Source: Trichostrongylus colubriformis (taxonomy: Eukaryota; Nematoda; Chromadorea; Rhabditida; Trichostrongylidae). From it: 64,000 bases of DNA. The stretch covers positions 36,566,001 to 36,630,000 of the forward strand of contig OZ022256.1 of assembly GCA_963978905.1 (NCBI GenBank), in the 5' to 3' direction. The notes beneath the pieces were generated by a model, which worked only from the letters and a program-made list of their open reading frames with translations, ran no database searches and was not told the DNA's origin. The translations under genes were made by a program, and so were the position numbers. Numbering within the stretch: position 1 is the stretch's first letter; every line of letters begins with the position of its first letter. Positions 35,456-47,330 of the stretch are shown here, piece by piece.

Positions 35456-36486
35456 TGCCAGAATTGGCATAATTAGAACTAACAAGTATCTACTATCAAA
35501 ACTAGTAATTAGTTGGTACCTACTAGAGGCGTGTGGTACCTTATGGTACTACAGGAAAGCATATGAAATCCTTCGCGCACTGACGGAAGATTGTCTTACA
35601 GGCCAATAACTGGGTGACAAACTGGGACCTTAGCCAGCTAAAACGGATAGCGAACGGGTGGAACATACTCGAACAGTGTGATGAATTCTATTTGTGAACT
35701 ATCGGCTTCCCAGAAGTTCGCAAGACGTCATCATCCACGTCACGTACTTCATCATCACCTTTTCTGCAAATGATTTTATGTCAAATTAGATAAGGCAAAG
35801 GAAACGTTGCGGACTGCCGCGCGCTTTTCGCACTTTTGCATTGTCACGCGTACCTTTCGCTTTCATGCATCATCCTTCATTGCAGGAAAAGGAATACGTG
35901 ATGAGAAATTCTCTTATCATCATTTGGTAGAATCTACTCGGTTGTGCGTTCGGTTTTCGCTTCTTTTCCAAACTCTGTTTCCCGTTCTACAAGTTATATA
36001 AGCATTCGATAAAGCTTTTTTCTATGAAAATTGCACCACTCGTTTTTGAATCCTTTGATTATTCTACATTTTTCGAAACTTCTGAATGGACTTGTAAGGA
36101 GGCGGAAATTTCGCTTTGGTCACATATAGGTTCAAGGAGCTAACCTTGACCGCTCCGTGTCGAATCGAAAGAGGGTATAACACATCAGTGATCAACACAA
36201 ATAAGAATTTTTAAATTTATCGACTGTTTGATAAAACATAGCGAGCAAGGACATTTGTCGAGAGAGCAGATTTTTGCCTTATAAGAGCGCCATTTCTGAA
36301 CCTCAAAAATGCAAAAGAATTAAGCGATTCAAAAAACAAACGGAGGTGTTTTGAAGAGCAGAAACATCGAGTGTGCACACTCTGTTGAGAGGTAAAGAGG
36401 CTGTACTGGCTGTATTGGAAAACAGAGAATAAAAATTGGAACGAAATTAAAGAGGCGTTACTTTCATCCGTTAGAAGCATTCAAAG
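35456..36486. other. Unassigned sequence, no gene seen
   Basis: No accepted feature. The minus frame 36217-36480 is unrecognised. Confidence 0.35.
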
Positions 36487-36690
36487 TAATGGCAGCAGAC
36501 TGTAGAGTTATTGTGGAATGTGAGACCAGTAGTGTAAGAGTAGAACAGGATTTGATGTCTCAGTCCTTTAATTTCGTCCTTTCTGCGTCACTATCCGGCG
36601 AGGGTAGATGGAAAATGGCGTGGAGTTACATGTAGGTCAGCCGGTCCCGCCCTCGCAGCAACTCGCTCGGCTGATGCGTGACAGCGTCAC
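36487..36690 (+). repeat. Dispersed repeat R1, first of adjacent pair
   Basis: Starts AATGGCAGCAGACTGTAG and continues through CCTTTCTGCGTCACTATCCG, GAGGGTAGAT, ACATGTAGGTCAGCCGG. The purine core is partly deleted compared with other copies. Confidence 0.65.
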
Positions 36691-36944
36691 TGGCAAAGCG
36701 GGGAAGCGCTATGAGGATCGCGAAACGCTTTTTTGATAATAGTCTCGCTACAGATGATCACTTCTGCACTGCGATGTTCATTCACATACTAGAACACGTT
36801 TTCCCAGTTCTCATTTTCCGTTTATCTCTGGCGGTGCTTTTGAAACGATTGCGAGATCGGAAAAGTCAGGTTGAGGACGAAGTGAGCGTACACGATCATT
36901 TTACAAGGAGCCAAAATCTACGACATTGAACACACCGGAAAGAG

Positions 36945-37150
36945 TACTATGGCAGTGTGGAACATGAAAAAGGGAGTGATCAGCAGTGTAGAGAAAAAAC
37001 GAAATGAAACGGCGAGAAACGCGAATAAGAACTGAAACTCGCCCCCCTCACTCTTTCTCTATCGGGCTCCTCTTCATCACTAGCTGGTGGGATAGATGCA
37101 GATGGTTGATGGGCTAAATCAGCGGGCCGCGAACGTTGTGCCACTTCGCT
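36945..37150 (+). repeat. Dispersed repeat R1, second of adjacent pair
   Basis: GGCAGTGTGGAACATGAAAA, GAGTGATCAGCAGTGTAGAG, GGCGAGAAACGCGAA, then CATCACTAGCTGGTGGGATA and CAGCGGGCCGCGAACGTTGT. It lies about 460 bp after the first unit in the same orientation. Confidence 0.7.
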
Positions 37151-38474
37151 GCAACAATTTAATGCGATCTGGTCCATAAATGACTACGGGGCCATACGAT
37201 GTATAAATAACCTTTCCGTCCTCTAAAAATAGCCCGGATCAGTTCGGCGACCCGGTGGATGTGAAGTGTGTTGATGCAAGTGGGCACAAGCGGGATCCGA
37301 TCCTGGGAGCATGTGATTGTAAAGCGTGGCCCTCAAAAGTGCACCACTCTTTGTCTCGTCAAAAGCCACACCTCAGAGGTATTCCCTTAAGGTATTACAC
37401 CTACATGACAAACTATAGGTAAAGTTAGCTTGTTATTACCGTCAAGGACTATGCTTGCAAATTTTGCCAGTAAACTTTTACCAAAAATGAATTCCGATAA
37501 AACGGAATGATGGCTTGAGCTAATTTCAGGGAGTCCACCTGAAGCATGTTCGGTTTCTCACAGCCGTGGTACCTCCAAAAGTGTTCTGGAAGGAGCGCGA
37601 CATCCAAAATAAACAAAAAAAAATTATAAAAAGGCTGGTAGTATCACTACGAGTGAGTCATTTTATAGGATGTGAAACACCTAAGCATCACTGATAAGTC
37701 AATCTGTATACTTTTGTCTGAGCCTCGATGAACAAGGCAAGTGGCCCCTCATAGCTTAGAAAAATGGTGCCGGACGTCGAGCACAGTGGGGTGCCGCTCC
37801 CCGACTCCCCCCCCCCCTTCCCTCACTGCTATAACACCAAAACGCTTCAATCCAAGGTAGATTTTCAGCAGCCATGGTTCAGAAGCATCCTTCTCGAGTT
37901 GGGTAAAGGGTAGCGTGAGGGAACCAAGAGTTATACAAAACCTTTCACGCCGTCAGAATAGTTTCAGAGATTCAGGTAAAAATAGACTTCTGTGAGGTGA
38001 GAGTTACAGGAAGATATCCCCCCACATACTGCCGCACTATGAGCTTTCGGGGCGCTCTTATAGGGGCACTCCTCATCTTGTAAATTGCAAAACAAGCCGG
38101 CAATTTGATTCATTGCTCGAGCAATGCGGCACAATGTACATAAACGAGACTAATTGACCTCGAAATGCTGGCCTTGCTGCCTACGGTCTGTGAAAATTGG
38201 CTCAACATGGAGAAAAGCGCTCGCAACATCCATCAAACAGCAATTTACTGATAGCCACTCGAATGGAAATTGCTCATTTTGAAAAGTGAACAAATGCAAG
38301 AGTAGCGTCGGGATATTCGCTGAAGCCTCAGAGACCTTTTATTGCGTCATTATCACTTTAAGTGCAACGCAATGCAAACAAAATGTAGAAAAGCTTGCAC
38401 TTTACCTACGGGTGCATCATACATCACTAGATTGATTAGTCTGGTAAATTGGGAATGAATCGATATATGATTAA
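37151..38474. other. Unassigned; poly-C tract inside
   Basis: Eleven C at 37807-37817. No gene or recognised repeat. Confidence 0.4.
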
Positions 38475-38704
38475 TGTTTAGAAGGATAAACTCTTCGACG
38501 TTACTCAATCCCTTCATGGGATGCGCCGCACATTCCAGTTCCATTCAGAATCGTGGTGGCTGATGAATGTGACGTGGCCTATACAATGACTGCGGGCCAG
38601 CCGATGCACAAGTGAGTGATTTTATCCTCCCAGACGAGTCTGCTGCCAATTTACCGATCGTGGAGGGATGGAAGGCTTGGCTGGCCACCTGTCACTACAT
38701 CCGC
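38475..38704 (-). mobile_element. tRNA-derived SINE copy with target duplication
   Basis: About 230 bp, minus orientation, flanked by CGATATATGATTAA (38461-38474) and CGATATACGATTAA (38705-38718), a 14-bp duplication with one mismatch. The body matches the copies at 48.0 and 52.1 kb, but most of the tRNA-like head is deleted; the A-box region survives as CCTGTCACTAC on plus. Confidence 0.85.
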
Positions 38705-38842
38705 CGATATACGATTAACTGCAATTTTTTGCATATAAAAGATGAAAACAAAAGATCGCTATCAATCATTTTTCCTTGGAAAGGGACAAACTCAAGACAT
38801 TCTACTCCATCCCGAGAAATATTGCCATTGGGACGCATTATG

Positions 38843-38945
38843 CAATGTACAATGAACTGCGAAAGCTAGTCTACGGACGACTCAGTGCCCTTTTCCACCT
38901 CCCTGACTAGCTGGTAACAATCCAGCACAGTAGAGGGATGAACTC
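38843..38945 (-). mobile_element. SINE fragment
   Basis: Degenerate match to the SINE body, with CAATG...GACTCAGTG and AGAGGGATGAAC on plus. It lies 140 bp beyond the better copy, so it is a second, older insertion or a duplicate. Confidence 0.5.
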
Positions 38946-39089
38946 AATACGCCCGGGCATAGCTGGTATATCCCGAACCATGCGAGTTGAAGGAATCGTC
39001 CACGAAAATTTGGGCTCTCCAAATACTAATATATTTAAATTGTATTTGCACACTACGGGTCACACACGAGGTTCCATGCAAAAGCAAGA

Positions 39090-39365
39090 ATCTGGCGAGA
39101 TGATACACCCTCCTCAAAGTAACATCTGACGGGGTAGAGAACCGGGAGGCGCGGCAGCGAGGGCTGTAGGACGAGAGGGGACGGTCATGTGGTCAGGGAT
39201 GCAGTGTGGGAATCTAATAACATTTGGTGCAAAAACTGAACTGATCCCTTGCTGTCGACAACTGTCCAAATGTTGCTCGGCGGGAAACTGCTTTTCCTCC
39301 AGTTTTTCGATTTCTGTTTCAAAGCAAAGGAAACCTTTCGAATTTCTGTTTATGCATTCTATTTA
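39090..39365 (+). repeat. Dispersed repeat R3, copy 2
   Basis: Same orientation as 16261-16560; shared ACGGTCATGTGGTCAG (about 39180-39195) and a similar downstream pyrimidine-rich part. Diverged. Confidence 0.65.
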
Positions 39366-39384
39366 TTAGAATGATTTTGAAAAG

Positions 39385-39800
39385 AACTAGTATAATGAAT
39401 TTCGAAAGCAAAATAGTAATAAGACAAGAGAAGAAGAAAGAGCAGAGATTAGGCGAGAGGGCCTGCAATGAAATAAAGCAATGCGTTTCCAAAAGAAAAA
39501 GGCTTTAAAGTAGCGGAACACTTCTAAGCAAATGAAATAGTATGATAAATACGTAAAAAGAAAGAGTAAAGCAGTATGAACTGCAGTCAAAAGGATAGCA
39601 AAAAAAGCGAAGGAGACAGTGTACTGCAAAAAGGGCTGTGAGCGACATGAAAAGAGGAGAGCACGAAGAGTTGGGGTAGTAAGTAGGAGAAAGATAGAGA
39701 GGAACGATAGAAATACGAGGAGACTGGGACAAATAATCATGCGCAGATAGGACTTGGAGAATAAATCACGGTATGAAAAAGAATAAAAAGGTGAGACCTA
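39385..39800 (+). repeat. Long purine-rich block
   Basis: About 400 bp strongly biased to A/G on plus. The bias leaves a 117-codon hydrophobic frame open on minus (39387-39740) with a Phe/Leu/Ser-rich membrane-like peptide. This is a composition effect rather than a receptor gene. Similar purine-rich blocks occur at 18.2, 20.8 and 41.0 kb. Confidence 0.6.
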
Positions 39801-42800
39801 CATATCATAGCTCGTAAACGACTGAAAATATGAAAAGAGTGCACGGAAAAGAACACTACACTACAAATATTCTCTTATAGACAACCACACCGAATGTGTT
39901 CAGTTGGAAGAGGTTGAAGAATAACGCAGGCTAACCCTGAATACTTACTGAATCTTCCAGCAATCTCTGATCAACTACAAGGCAATGCAAAATGCAACGG
40001 GATGAAGCAGGAGCCCCAGTACTCCGGAAAACGGCATGCAACAGCTGATTTTTCCCTTCACAATGTCCGAATCGCACGTGCTAGAGTGGGAATCATTAAT
40101 CAGCCGCTCCGTGATCAGTGAATTGCCGATAAATCTGTCAATCAGTCTAATGGCACCGGAAGCACTACAATATGAAAAAAATAAAGATAAGCAGTGAAAT
40201 CATATGCCAAGTCTCCGGAAACGATTGTGGATTACTACGCGAAAAATTGAAATGAAAAATTTGAGTTGAAAAAAATGGAAATTTGAACAGCTACATAAGT
40301 GGAGTAACACTGTGGAGCAATATTCAAAAACCGGAAGCCAAGTGTGTGAACATCATGCGCTCAGTGCAAAAATTTTTTAAAATCTGAATGAACTTCGGAA
40401 AACATGCAAGTGGCTGGCTGGTGACCACATAAACTATGTAGTGAAAGTGCATTCCGAGGCACCACAGGGAGCCTTTCAAAGTATTATACACTACATAATT
40501 AATCCAATGACAACCGTCACAAGAGAGCTACTGCCATCGTGAACTACTAATTAGTCTTGATTATCAGTAGTTTTCAGGCCCAGTGGAGCAGTTGCCTTCC
40601 ATGGCTTGTCAAAAGAACGATCAAGAGAAATACTGCGCTGATCTGCCAAATTCCCCAGGTTAGTTGCAAATAATAAAAAGCGAAGATGATTGAAAGGTGG
40701 AAAGGAAAAGAGGTCACAACGCTCTCTACTATCAATATAATAGTCCTGTAAAAAAAACCAATTTTCCAAAAGCTGCGAAAGCATGCTTACTAGGTACGCG
40801 TTTTCGCTACTCCCCGAACCTACCCCAAGAAGTGGGCAAAATTCCTCAGCAAACACAGGCACCTATGCACCCCCGTACTCAAACAAGAAATCAAACATCG
40901 TTCGTCCTACTGTAGCCATGGGCCATAATTCATCCTATCATCGTAAAGTTGCATAGAGTGTACTCGATGAATGAAGTAAGAACGGAAAGTGAAAGCTAGG
41001 AAAAGAGGAAGGAATTTTTTCCGAAAAATCGAGAAGAGGAAGTAAGATCTCTAAAAGAAAGGAAAAAGGATGTGAGATCCTTTGAGGAAGCGCGGCGTCA
41101 GACAAAATTTTCTGAGCAACGACAAAATCCGCTTTCCTAAAAGTCCTCCTGCAAGTCTCTCCACCTCTCTGCCTCTCCCGTTTCGAAATAAATTCGAGTT
41201 GGGAGCCTCTTCGAATGCAAAGCGCGCGCAGACAACTTCCTACCAGTTCTGAGATTCTCGATGAGTATTCAATTATTCGCAATAGTATCGGTCATTGCAT
41301 CGTTACCCGCCTAGCTATTACATTTACGAACATTCTAAGTAAATAACAAATAAGCAAACAATTTGTGACATTAATAAACTATGATTAATTTTAAGCATTA
41401 GATATTTGATTGATCTTGTTCTGATGGCTATTGAATATACGGAGGTGGTGCAGGTACAAATGACCGCAAGCCCACTAGCATAGCCCAGGATTCATTCCTC
41501 GACCACGCCAATCCGGAAAACTAAGGCTCCCATTTCTGCCTGCAGATTCTACGAAGAAAGTCCGTACTGAGCACACTAGCTTGCTTGCGTGGAACCCACT
41601 CAATGCGTATAGCAAATCGCATTCAAATGCTTCTGTGATTCCGATCGGAATCAGAATACGTGGCGCATCCTAGAAGTGGATGACCAACGCGTTTTCGAAC
41701 TAGAAAACTACTCGAAACTAGCGCTCCAGGTAACTGACTTATGGTATTTGTAAGTTGGTGAAGCTTCAATAAAACAAGTATGAAGTCCGCAATCAGTGTG
41801 AATTAGTAAATGACCACACATTTAATATATAAACGCTCGAAAAACAGCGAAATAACAGACAACCAAGCGAGACGAAGGATGTAGGTATTTGATGACATGG
41901 GTGTAAGCAGGAAAAAGTGAAAGTTCAAAGTTGACGCTGAATCAGAGCTCAAATTGCCGTGGAGTGCGTAGGTCACGCCCAAAAAGGCCGGTTAGCAACA
42001 CCCGTGGGAATTCACGTTTTCACTCGCGAAGACGCTAATTTCTCCGCTGACTGCCTTATCTTGATGCGTATGACATCCAAGTGAAGGTGGTGGAAACGGA
42101 TATTCGCCATCTGCGAGGCGGAAATCGCCCACCAGACCGTAAGTCCGTCATGATGGCGACAATCTCATACGCTATGTGCATTGGAACAACAATCATGCGT
42201 CAGGTGAGTAGAAATCAAGGCTAATAGACATGGAAAAGAAAGAATTGGCTCACAAGTTGAGAGGCCCACACTTGGTCCAGGACCAAGGAGGAGCAGGAGC
42301 ATGTGTGGAGGTGAGAACAGATGAATCTGTTACTACAAGGAGAAGGCTTAGAACACCAGTGCAACAAGAGTATTCGCCTAGAACTGAGGAAGACTGTCGT
42401 GTTTAAAATTGAAAACTGACAGAATCAACTGGACGCGGCCGGACGTCTCCAGAAGCAGCAGAATCCATGCAGACAATAACGACAATAGGGTTCACTGGGA
42501 TGGCAGATCGATATAAACGAACGACCAAATGTTTGCTTTGCGCCGAAAGGATCAGCGACTCGACGGTTTCTCTTCTCACAGGTCGGTTGCGGCCTTCGAG
42601 CTGTGGTTGCTACTGGCTACGAGATCGCCAACGAACTTGGAGCTTTTTTGGCCACTACTGGTTGTGACATTGTCTCTATTAATCTTACTCACCATTTCAT
42701 CGACCCTCATGAATTTAGTAGGTCATTGGCGAGCTGATAGAAGCACGAAACAGCGGGCGAGGCCGTGCACCTTCTGAGCAGGTCTCACGAGCTGCTCAAG

Positions 42801-42813
42801 TCAACAACCTAAT
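39801..42813. other. Unassigned sequence, no gene seen
   Basis: Three kilobases of AT-rich DNA with purine-rich 40960-41070. Frames at 40551-40862 (minus) and 40938-41282 (minus) follow the purine bias. No repeats of note. Confidence 0.4.
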
Positions 42814-42858
42814 CGTCGCGTCGTTGCATACGAAATAGAGGTATGCAACGACGCGACG
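42814..42858. repeat. Perfect hairpin, 18-bp arms, 9-base loop
   Basis: CGTCGCGTCGTTGCATAC (42814-42831) is the exact reverse complement of 42841-42858; the loop is GAAATAGAG. GC-rich stem. Confidence 0.9.
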
Positions 42859-43559
42859 GACCATGCTAAATGAATTCCTGGAGATTCTTCAGCAATTTTC
42901 TATGCGAGAAAGGAAAACGCGTGGAGGTGCTACTAGATGCCGCCTGCTAGAGCAGCTCGCTGTAATTCCAAAAGGATTAGGCGTGAAGGAACTCCATAGG
43001 AGGCACAAAGCCGAAGAGCAGCAAGGGGCGGATAAAAAGAGCCCACTAAACGAAAGTGTACCGAAAAAGCCTTGAATAATTGAGGGACTTTCGAATCTTA
43101 CCAGCACGTTCACTGAACGAATGAAATGTTTGGACTGAGCCGTCGAGGCGTGCAAAAGTGCATGGTGAAGTGGTTTGAGGCCGGCCACTGCAGTCAAATT
43201 GCATTACGGCCGATTAAGTGTCTATAAAAATGATAGCGCTCATCTCACGTGTGCACATAAAGGATCTCGAGGCAGCAGCCGGTGATGTGAATTATTCGAC
43301 GTGCGAGCATAAAGAAAGACTCTCAAAGACAGTCTGCAGACATGGAAGGGTTTTGTAATTCGACCAAATGGAAAAAGATAACGCGTCAAAGACAGCGACA
43401 GGCGCAATGTGGGTAATGGGAACTTCTCAGCGAAGCCACTCAAATTAAAGTTAAAGTACTGAAGATATTATATGTGGAGAACACCCGACAAGAGGAGTGC
43501 CCCTCAACTCTGGAGCAAACGTTCTTTCCCAGAACTGTCACACGTTTCACCGTGCTCCC
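42859..43559. other. Unassigned sequence, no gene seen
   Basis: Complementary frames at 42863-43075 (plus) and 42889-43197 (minus) overlap, and neither is recognised. Confidence 0.35.
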
Positions 43560-43579
43560 CATCTTTCTTCAGCTCGCAT

Positions 43580-43700
43580 TTTTCGGAATCATGATTGAGG
43601 ATGGTCCCTATTTCTCTGTTCTTGACCGTTTCATTCGGTTTTCTCTCACTTTCCTGCTATCAACCCACCTTCTAATCCTCGACATTCATATCTATACCTT
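43580..43700 (-). repeat. Dispersed repeat R1 core, inverted
   Basis: Plus-strand GGTCCCTATTTCTC, TCATTCGGTTTTCTCTCACT and CGACATTCATAT align with the R1 core at 31200-31300. It lies within a 121-codon frame (43474-43839), which is therefore not accepted as a gene. Confidence 0.6.
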
Positions 43701-44027
43701 AACATATTCTTTGGGCTATTCCATTTTTTCCAATGCGATCAGGGCAACACAGCAAATTCCCCTTGAGCGTGGCATCCCCTTCCATGGGCTAACAACCATT
43801 CTCACATGCCGACCACTGGCTAATTTAGATACTGCATAGTGGGTCCGCCTACATTACCCTGTATAAATATACTCCATTTCGGAGCGCCTGATAGGGCGTG
43901 GCCTATGGACATCGGTGAGTGGCGCGAGTGAATGTGCGTGGCGGAGTGGAAGTTTGATAACTCTCACCCGAGTCTCCGAAGTTACATGTCCGTATGGCTA
44001 CATATCCATTCGCACCGGCCAAATTGG

Positions 44028-44099
44028 TGCATCGGCCAGGAATCGAACTCGGTCACCATCGTGGCAGACGATCATCCTACCACCGAACCCAGGAATTTG
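44028..44099 (-). pseudogene. tRNA-Gly(GCC)-derived sequence
   Basis: On minus, the sequence follows a tRNA-Gly with anticodon GCC. D-arm/A-box GTTCGGTGGTAGGATG (A-box around 44087-44076), anticodon loop CTGCCAC with GCC at 44065-44063, T-arm/B-box GAGTTCGATTCCT (44050-44039), and 3' acceptor strand CCGATGC (44035-44029). The 5' acceptor strand is replaced (AATTCCT), so the acceptor stem cannot form, and several anticodon- and T-stem pairs are mismatched. It is a pseudogene or the head of a tRNA-Gly SINE; the sequence continuing toward 43860 would then be the SINE body. Confidence 0.85.
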
Positions 44100-44721
44100 G
44101 TAGACTTCGACATTACTGGCAAACACCTAAGAGCCTGCTGCCACCATGCTTTAACCCGCTGAAAACTGCGTCAGAAACGCTTAGCAAAACGCCTTCGTCA
44201 AAGATAAAGGCGAACCGTCCAACAAGAATGCTCGTGATATGTTCTACGCCATCATGGATAGGGTCCAGGATAACAAAAGGAAACAAGATCGGGTGGAGGG
44301 CCGCCTACGTGGGATGGACGAAAGGCGTATGCGCTGGAGCTGTGGCCCTGACCTACGGATAAGAAGAAAATGAAGTCGCTCACGTCTGCATGCCACTCGT
44401 AGCGCTCACTCGCTTCGTGACTGGACATAAGACAGCCGACTGCCAAAAAAAGCCGCGTATGGGTGTCACACATGTTGAAGGAATATACAAAAAAAAACCC
44501 AAAGGGTGTCATTGTGTCCATGAATGAGCTACCAATGAAGTAAACTGTGATCATTGTTCCTAGTTATGATATTATTTCTTCTTTTCGCCGCAACTCAGTA
44601 TTGTGGATTCACTATAGCAATGAGTGAATGTCAGTCTGAATTTGATATTGTTCTGTTTCGTAGTCTCATGATTATCTGAATGTTCAACAACAACTGTAAG
44701 CCCAAAATACTTAATCGGAAG
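44100..44721. other. Unassigned sequence, no gene seen
   Basis: Frames at 43994-44362 (plus) and 44252-44554 (minus) overlap the tRNA relic or each other and have no known motif. Confidence 0.35.
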
Positions 44722-44835
44722 TTCAAAAAACCCCCCAGAAGTCTCGAAAGTTTCAGAAGGTGTCAAACACCGAAATATTGCAAAACTATTCCGAAAAACT
44801 TCCGAAACTTCTGAGAGGTCTTTTGAGCTTTTTGA
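44722..44835. repeat. Imperfect inverted repeat, ~38-bp arms
   Basis: TTCAAAAAACCCCCCAGAAG (44722 on) folds back with CTCTTTTGAGC...TTTTTGAA (to 44835). The arms share GAAGTTTC.GAAG cores with several mismatches. Possibly a decayed foldback element. Confidence 0.5.
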
Positions 44836-47126
44836 AAAGATATGATATTCTGGAGTTTCAATTATTGTTGAACAGTCAGTTCGAATTCTTTACCTCAGAA
44901 CATCACTTTTAAAAGGATACCATAGGCATGGCTTCACGGATTCTAATGCAATCAAATATGTATTTCACATTGCTACTGGAACGGTGCACTCTTGCATCCC
45001 ACAGCTAAAGTACCTCTTCATACCCGTACGGTCGACGATCCTGGCGATATCTTCGCACCGCCCTCATTTGTCTGCAAATTAACCCCTATAGCGATGTACA
45101 TATTGTGACCTGTTGTAGTGGAGAAGAAACGTTCTATGGAATGCTTTACCTACAGCGGATAACCGCACAAAAGATACCAATGGAACAATGAGAACGGGAA
45201 GATGAATAGGATCGAAAATCAGAATTTGTGGTTGCGAGAGACCGCACTGCATTTTTACTAACCAAAGTAACAGCCTCAGTTAATCGACACCATCTTATAG
45301 GGAGTCAGATACTCAAAGGAAATCGTAGAAACTAGTTCCATAGGCGAGGTGTTCAAGATTTTTATGCCTGCTCTAAAAGGTCAAGAAAGTTTTTGAAAGT
45401 TCAAGAAAGCCCATTATGAATAGTAAGTGACTCGTGGTTTCATGTTCCCACTACTCGCATGAGCGATTGTTTCGGTGGTGTAGTGGGGAAGAAAGTCGTT
45501 CATAAAGCACAATCACGCGTTTGTGTCCATCCTTAGGCCGTACTCTCCGTCGATTTGCACATCAACGTCATTTCAAAATTGTGATTTGCATCCGTAAATA
45601 GCAGCTGAAGGAAAAAATTACTCATGATAACAGAGTATAGATGATTATAAATTCCGATACACCAGCGCCGAGAGGAATATGAGAAGCATGAGAAGCGGGA
45701 ACAACGTAGAAGGATGCGACCTTTAATGAGGCAAGATCAGCTTCCACAACAAAACAGGCTCTTGAAGTTTCCACTTCTATGAGCTTCAACAGCAATATCT
45801 AACAACAGCAACGTACTTTTACGGACAGCCGCTACGAGAGACGACCTAGGACTTGCAACACTTAAACACGAGCCTGTTCCACTAGAAAACCTCGTTAGCA
45901 CTCCAAAAGTACATATCGAATTGTCATCGAATACGACTTCAAGTTCTTGACCAGTGTTTCTTACGAATCCTCCAAGATTCAGACGTCACGAGTGAAGTTC
46001 CGCCAAGAGGAATGTTTTTTTGCAAAACCCTCTTGTAAAGTGAATATTGCTACCTTCTTCTGGAAATTCAACATCCCTATTGGCGCTGAAAAGCCGAGCG
46101 AGAAGGACAAGGTTCACTGGTGATTTACTTGAAAAGCATAGACCAGCACAACTCCATGAACGACAGAAAGTGGCCATCGCGGTTAATGAAGAAGGAGAGG
46201 AAATCCAACTCAACAAACGTTTCGTGTGAGCTTCGCAGCGTGCCAGGCAAGCAACAACGAGCGACGAACACTTTGAAATGCAAAGAATGAAAAACAAAAT
46301 CGGCGATGAGAATACTTGTGGAGCTGTGTTGTCGGTGAAGAACTGCGTTGAGGAAGGAGGAAACGTCAGATTGAGTGCTGAAGGGTGTAGACATCGCACC
46401 CGAACAACGAAATGTTCGCGTCAGGGAAAGTGTGAAATTCCCTGACGTTGTTAGGGGATTGAAAATGCAAAACTCCGCGGCTAAGCGCTGTGTTCGTGTG
46501 TTGCTTGTGATGATATGCAGCGCAAAAGGATGCAATACTCAAGTACGATGACGACGACGACGACGAAATGAAGTCGGCCACTCCCTCGTGCTCCCGTCCT
46601 CCTTGTCGAGTGGATGTTGACGATTTGATTATCGCCTCTGGGTGGGATTTTATCGATAATCCCACGAAAAACTCCTTAAAAAAGGGTCAAGCTTTAACCA
46701 ACTGCCATCTACTTGGTTGAAATCTGCCTCATTCGGTCGAACGATACTTCTAGGAGCCTCCTTCAGCCGAAGTGGTTAGTTTACGATGCCGTCATGCTCG
46801 CTCCTCGTAGAGTCAATCTCCCATTTCTCTCAAAAATGAAGATGATCAGACAGAGGAAAGTGGCCACCGCCCTATTGTTCAAAGCAACTGGACCACCTTG
46901 GTATAGTTAAAGGCAAAATTATCGATTGCGATAGTTTTTTCTGACGCAATCCGTGGATTTAGCAGAATAGGAGCCGTATGTAAGTAGAGTGAAACAGGGA
47001 AGACTAATTGCTCTTATATACCTATTACTCTATTGGGTAAAAACTCAAAAACCTTTTCGTAATTTAAATTGCTAAACTGCTAATATATGACGCAGAAGTT
47101 TAACTGTAAAAAGCAGCGAAAATTCG
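44836..47126. other. Unassigned; CGA/GAC microsatellite
   Basis: A (GAC)n run lies at about 46547-46566. Minus frames of 137 and 136 codons (45986-46399, 46125-46535) overlap each other out of frame, have no motif and were not accepted. Confidence 0.35.
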
Positions 47127-47330
47127 TTGCAGGGTCGATATAAATCTCAAAAAACCCGCCTGCCCAAAACCATTTATTACATCTGTTTTCGCTGCCGCAA
47201 CATGATATGTTGCCGCAAGGACCATGAGTTATGGACGAAAATAATTGCCTCAGACGGCCTCGAAAATCCCGAAATTTTTGAGCTGACAAAAATTATGGTT
47301 TTGCCTTGCGGTCAATGTGGTCGATACTAA
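47127..47330 (+). CDS. Candidate cysteine-rich exon, unknown
   Basis: Sixty-seven codons bounded on the left by CGTTGCAG, a possible splice acceptor, and ending at TAA. The peptide has paired cysteines (YYICFRCRNMICCRKDHELW and, near the end, LPCGQCG), that is CxxC...CC...CxxC spacing suggestive of a zinc-binding or disulphide-bonded domain. The codons are richer in third-position C/G than the AT-rich surroundings. No family was recognised. If real it would be a last exon; it may equally be a fragment of a retrocopy. Confidence 0.3.
   Translation: MQGRYKSQKTRLPKTIYYICFRCRNMICCRKDHELWTKIIASDGLENPEIFELTKIMVLPCGQCGRY

Noticed and set aside
39387..39740. Hydrophobic 117-residue minus frame resembling a membrane protein
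   Set aside because: Explained by the purine-rich plus strand, which yields Phe/Leu/Ser codons on minus.
43474..43839. 121-codon plus frame with membrane-like peptide
   Set aside because: It contains an inverted R1 core and owes its hydrophobicity to pyrimidine bias.
45986..46535. Two overlapping minus frames of 137 and 136 codons
   Set aside because: They overlap out of frame, so at most one could be real; neither has a recognisable motif or splice context.
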